Shown here: piece after piece, positions 62,843-64,000 of the stretch
Layout of the letters: every line of letters begins with the position of its first letter
Numbering within the stretch: position 1 is the stretch's first letter
Assembly: GCF_022024055.1 (NCBI RefSeq)
Contig: NZ_CP091788.1
Coordinates: forward strand, 1,798,001 to 1,862,000
Origin: Prevotella sp. E2-28
GTDB lineage: Bacteria; Bacteroidota; Bacteroidia; Bacteroidales; Bacteroidaceae
Direction: 5' to 3'
DNA length: 64,000 nt
Notes under the pieces: model-generated
What the model was told of the DNA's origin: nothing
Seen by the model: the letters and a program-made list of their open reading frames with translations, nothing else
Databases searched by the model: none
Made by a program: the position numbers and the translations under genes

Positions 62843-63454
62843 ATGAAGAAGATTTTTACACTGGCAATGATGATGGTAATGACTTTCACAGCCAACGCAA
62901 TGAGTTATAAGACTGCAAAGAACGAGGCTTTGTTCTTGAGTGATAAGATGGCTTATGAGCTGAATCTGACGAACGCCCAGTATGAAGACGTTTACGAAAT
63001 CAATCTGGACTATCTGATGAGTATTAACGGTAAAAATGATGCCTATGGCAAATGGTGGATGCGTCGTAACAATGACTTGAAGTACGTGCTTACCGTACAC
63101 CAGTACGAGAAGTACATGAAGAAGAGTTATTTCTATCGTCCGTTGACTTGGAAGAATGGTAGTTGGACTTACGATATCTATAGCCACTATTCTAACAAGA
63201 ACAACTTCTACAAGGGGCACCCGAAGGGCTTTAATAACTACAAGGGAGGCAACAACAAGAAATCTGATCGCTTCTATGCTGACAGGAATTCTAATAAGCC
63301 AAATACGAATCCTTCTGTTAAGCATAACAACGATAGGAATACGAATGGGAATGGCTCTACTTGGAGAAATACAACGAGTAACAATCGCAACATAGCTCAC
63401 AACACTACTTCCAACCGCAACAATGGTTCCAGCCACACTGGAAGCCACCGTTAA
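62843..63454 (+). CDS. Small secreted protein with Asn-rich tail
   Basis: The 203-residue product has a signal peptide (MKKIFTLAMMMVMTFTANAM), a folded part (about 21-125) rich in aromatic and charged residues (NEALFLSDKMAYELNLTNAQ and DAYGKWWMRRNNDLKYVL), and an Asn/Lys/Ser low-complexity tail (about 130-203) ending in GSHR. Similar secreted proteins are common in Prevotella; no function is known. The Asn/Thr-rich tail resembles in style, not in sequence, the tail of the lost gene at 48888-49042. Confidence 0.65.
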   Translation: MKKIFTLAMMMVMTFTANAMSYKTAKNEALFLSDKMAYELNLTNAQYEDVYEINLDYLMSINGKNDAYGKWWMRRNNDLKYVLTVHQYEKYMKKSYFYRPLTWKNGSWTYDIYSHYSNKNNFYKGHPKGFNNYKGGNNKKSDRFYADRNSNKPNTNPSVKHNNDRNTNGNGSTWRNTTSNNRNIAHNTTSNRNNGSSHTGSHR

Positions 63455-63495
63455 GGTTGTTCTTACAAACTACTATATGCCTCTATTGAGGACCT

Positions 63496-63527
63496 AGGGA
63501 ATCTCAGCGATGGGATTTCCCTTTTTT
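63496..63527. terminator. Terminator after the Asn-rich protein gene
   Basis: A stem AGGGAATC (63496-63503) pairs with GATTTCCCT (63514-63522) with one bulge and a 10-nt loop, followed by a run of T. It lies between two convergent genes. Confidence 0.65.
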
Positions 63528-63546
63528 ATGATAAACCTCTGGAGGT

Positions 63547-63945
63547 TCATGCAATACCTAACAACTCGACCTCAAAGATCAGTGTTGAACCGCCGGGAAT
63601 GCCTGGCTGTGAGAATTTGCCATAGCCCATTTCAGCGGGGATATACACTTCCCATTTGTCACCAATGTGCATCTGTTGCATGGCAATGATCCAACCTTCA
63701 ATCAAGTCGCAGAGTCTGCAAGCCAAAGGCACACCGCCACGGCTGCTGTCAAACCGCTTGCCGTCAATGGTCTTACCTGTGTAATGAGCTGTAATGATAC
63801 TTCTTACCATCGGTTGGGCACTCGAAGCGTCACCCTCTGCCAGCACTTTATAGAAAATACCTTTAGGAAGAGCCTTAACGCCTTCCTCTTTAGACTTGGC
63901 CGCAAGCCAATCCTTGTTTGCTTGTATATATTCCCGTTTGCTCAT
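63547..63945 (-). CDS. FKBP-type peptidyl-prolyl isomerase
   Basis: The 132-residue protein is a single FKBP domain: VLAEGDASSAQPMVRSIIT near residue 34, HYTGKTIDGKRFDSSRGG (about 54-71), VIEGW-like IEGWIIAMQQMHIGDKWEVYIPAEMGYG, and GSTLIFEVELLGI at the end. There is no signal peptide, so it should fold proteins in the cytoplasm. The stretch after its start (63946-64000) is A/T-rich and holds no recognisable promoter box. Confidence 0.93.
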   Translation of the reverse strand: MSKREYIQANKDWLAAKSKEEGVKALPKGIFYKVLAEGDASSAQPMVRSIITAHYTGKTIDGKRFDSSRGGVPLACRLCDLIEGWIIAMQQMHIGDKWEVYIPAEMGYGKFSQPGIPGGSTLIFEVELLGIA

Positions 63946-64000
63946 TAATAATAATGTTATATTTAGATTTATTGTATTGTTGTGTTTATTTTTGATTCTT

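Overview
The window looks like a chromosomal segment of a Prevotella-type member of the Bacteroidales. The evidence is the gene content (LemA/TPM pair, GHL10 and GH29 secreted hydrolases, malic enzyme with a fused phosphotransacetylase domain, M13 and M6 secreted peptidases, menaquinone genes, 388-residue PurM-like protein), the absence of clear Shine-Dalgarno sequences, and repeated use of the Bacteroidetes promoter -7 box TAnnTTTG in front of genes. No rRNA, tRNA, insertion sequence or CRISPR array was seen.

Bases 1-48763 are dense ordinary chromosome. It starts with the 3' part of truA, a drug/metabolite-type transporter and a sugar kinase. A histidine cluster hisG-hisD-hisC follows; it ends in a strong bidirectional hairpin and has no hisB next to it. 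A long minus-strand block holds purM-like, lemA, a TPM protein, aroE, menG/ubiE, purC, phoH and dnaB. Next come a large outer-membrane barrel protein, carB, a GHL10 glycosidase, cstA, nadC, a C69 peptidase, ettA, a LysM glucosaminidase, short folK with malic enzyme, a TetR-SGNH-MBOAT operon (probable envelope O-acylation), an ABC-F ATPase, an M13 peptidase, a phosphopantetheinyl transferase, an RluA synthase, a 52-residue membrane protein, a guanine-deaminase-like enzyme, an HD protein, menA, an M6 protease, a DKNYY-repeat protein and an alpha-L-fucosidase.

Bases 48764-50624 form a repeat-rich gap with almost no intact genes. It contains the second copy of a perfect 85-bp repeat that carries a promoter, three copies of the 3' tail of a lost gene, nine ACCTACCAT/ATGGTAGGT words in both orientations, and a seven-unit 21-22-bp tandem array. 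It ends in a promoter and a roughly 280-nt leader predicted to fold strongly.

Bases 50625-61667 hold a tight seven-gene operon: a DUF4007 protein (SspB-like), a large P-loop ATPase (SspC-like), a PAPS-reductase-family enzyme with extra cysteines (SspD-like), a PLD-plus-DEAH helicase, an 80-residue protein, an SMC/Rad50-like ATPase and an acidic protein with a helix-turn-helix-like segment. I read this as an sspBCD-sspFGH-type single-strand DNA phosphorothioation defence cassette without a local sspA. Directly downstream, under its own promoter and behind a perfect palindrome, is a 179-residue protein that resembles the sulfur-binding (phosphorothioate-reader) domain of ScoMcrA-type enzymes but has no nuclease domain. 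That stand-alone reader, with its own operator-like site and the structured leader of the cassette, is the most novel part of the window.

Bases 62469-64000 hold a decayed gene, a small Asn-rich secreted protein and an FKBP-type prolyl isomerase.
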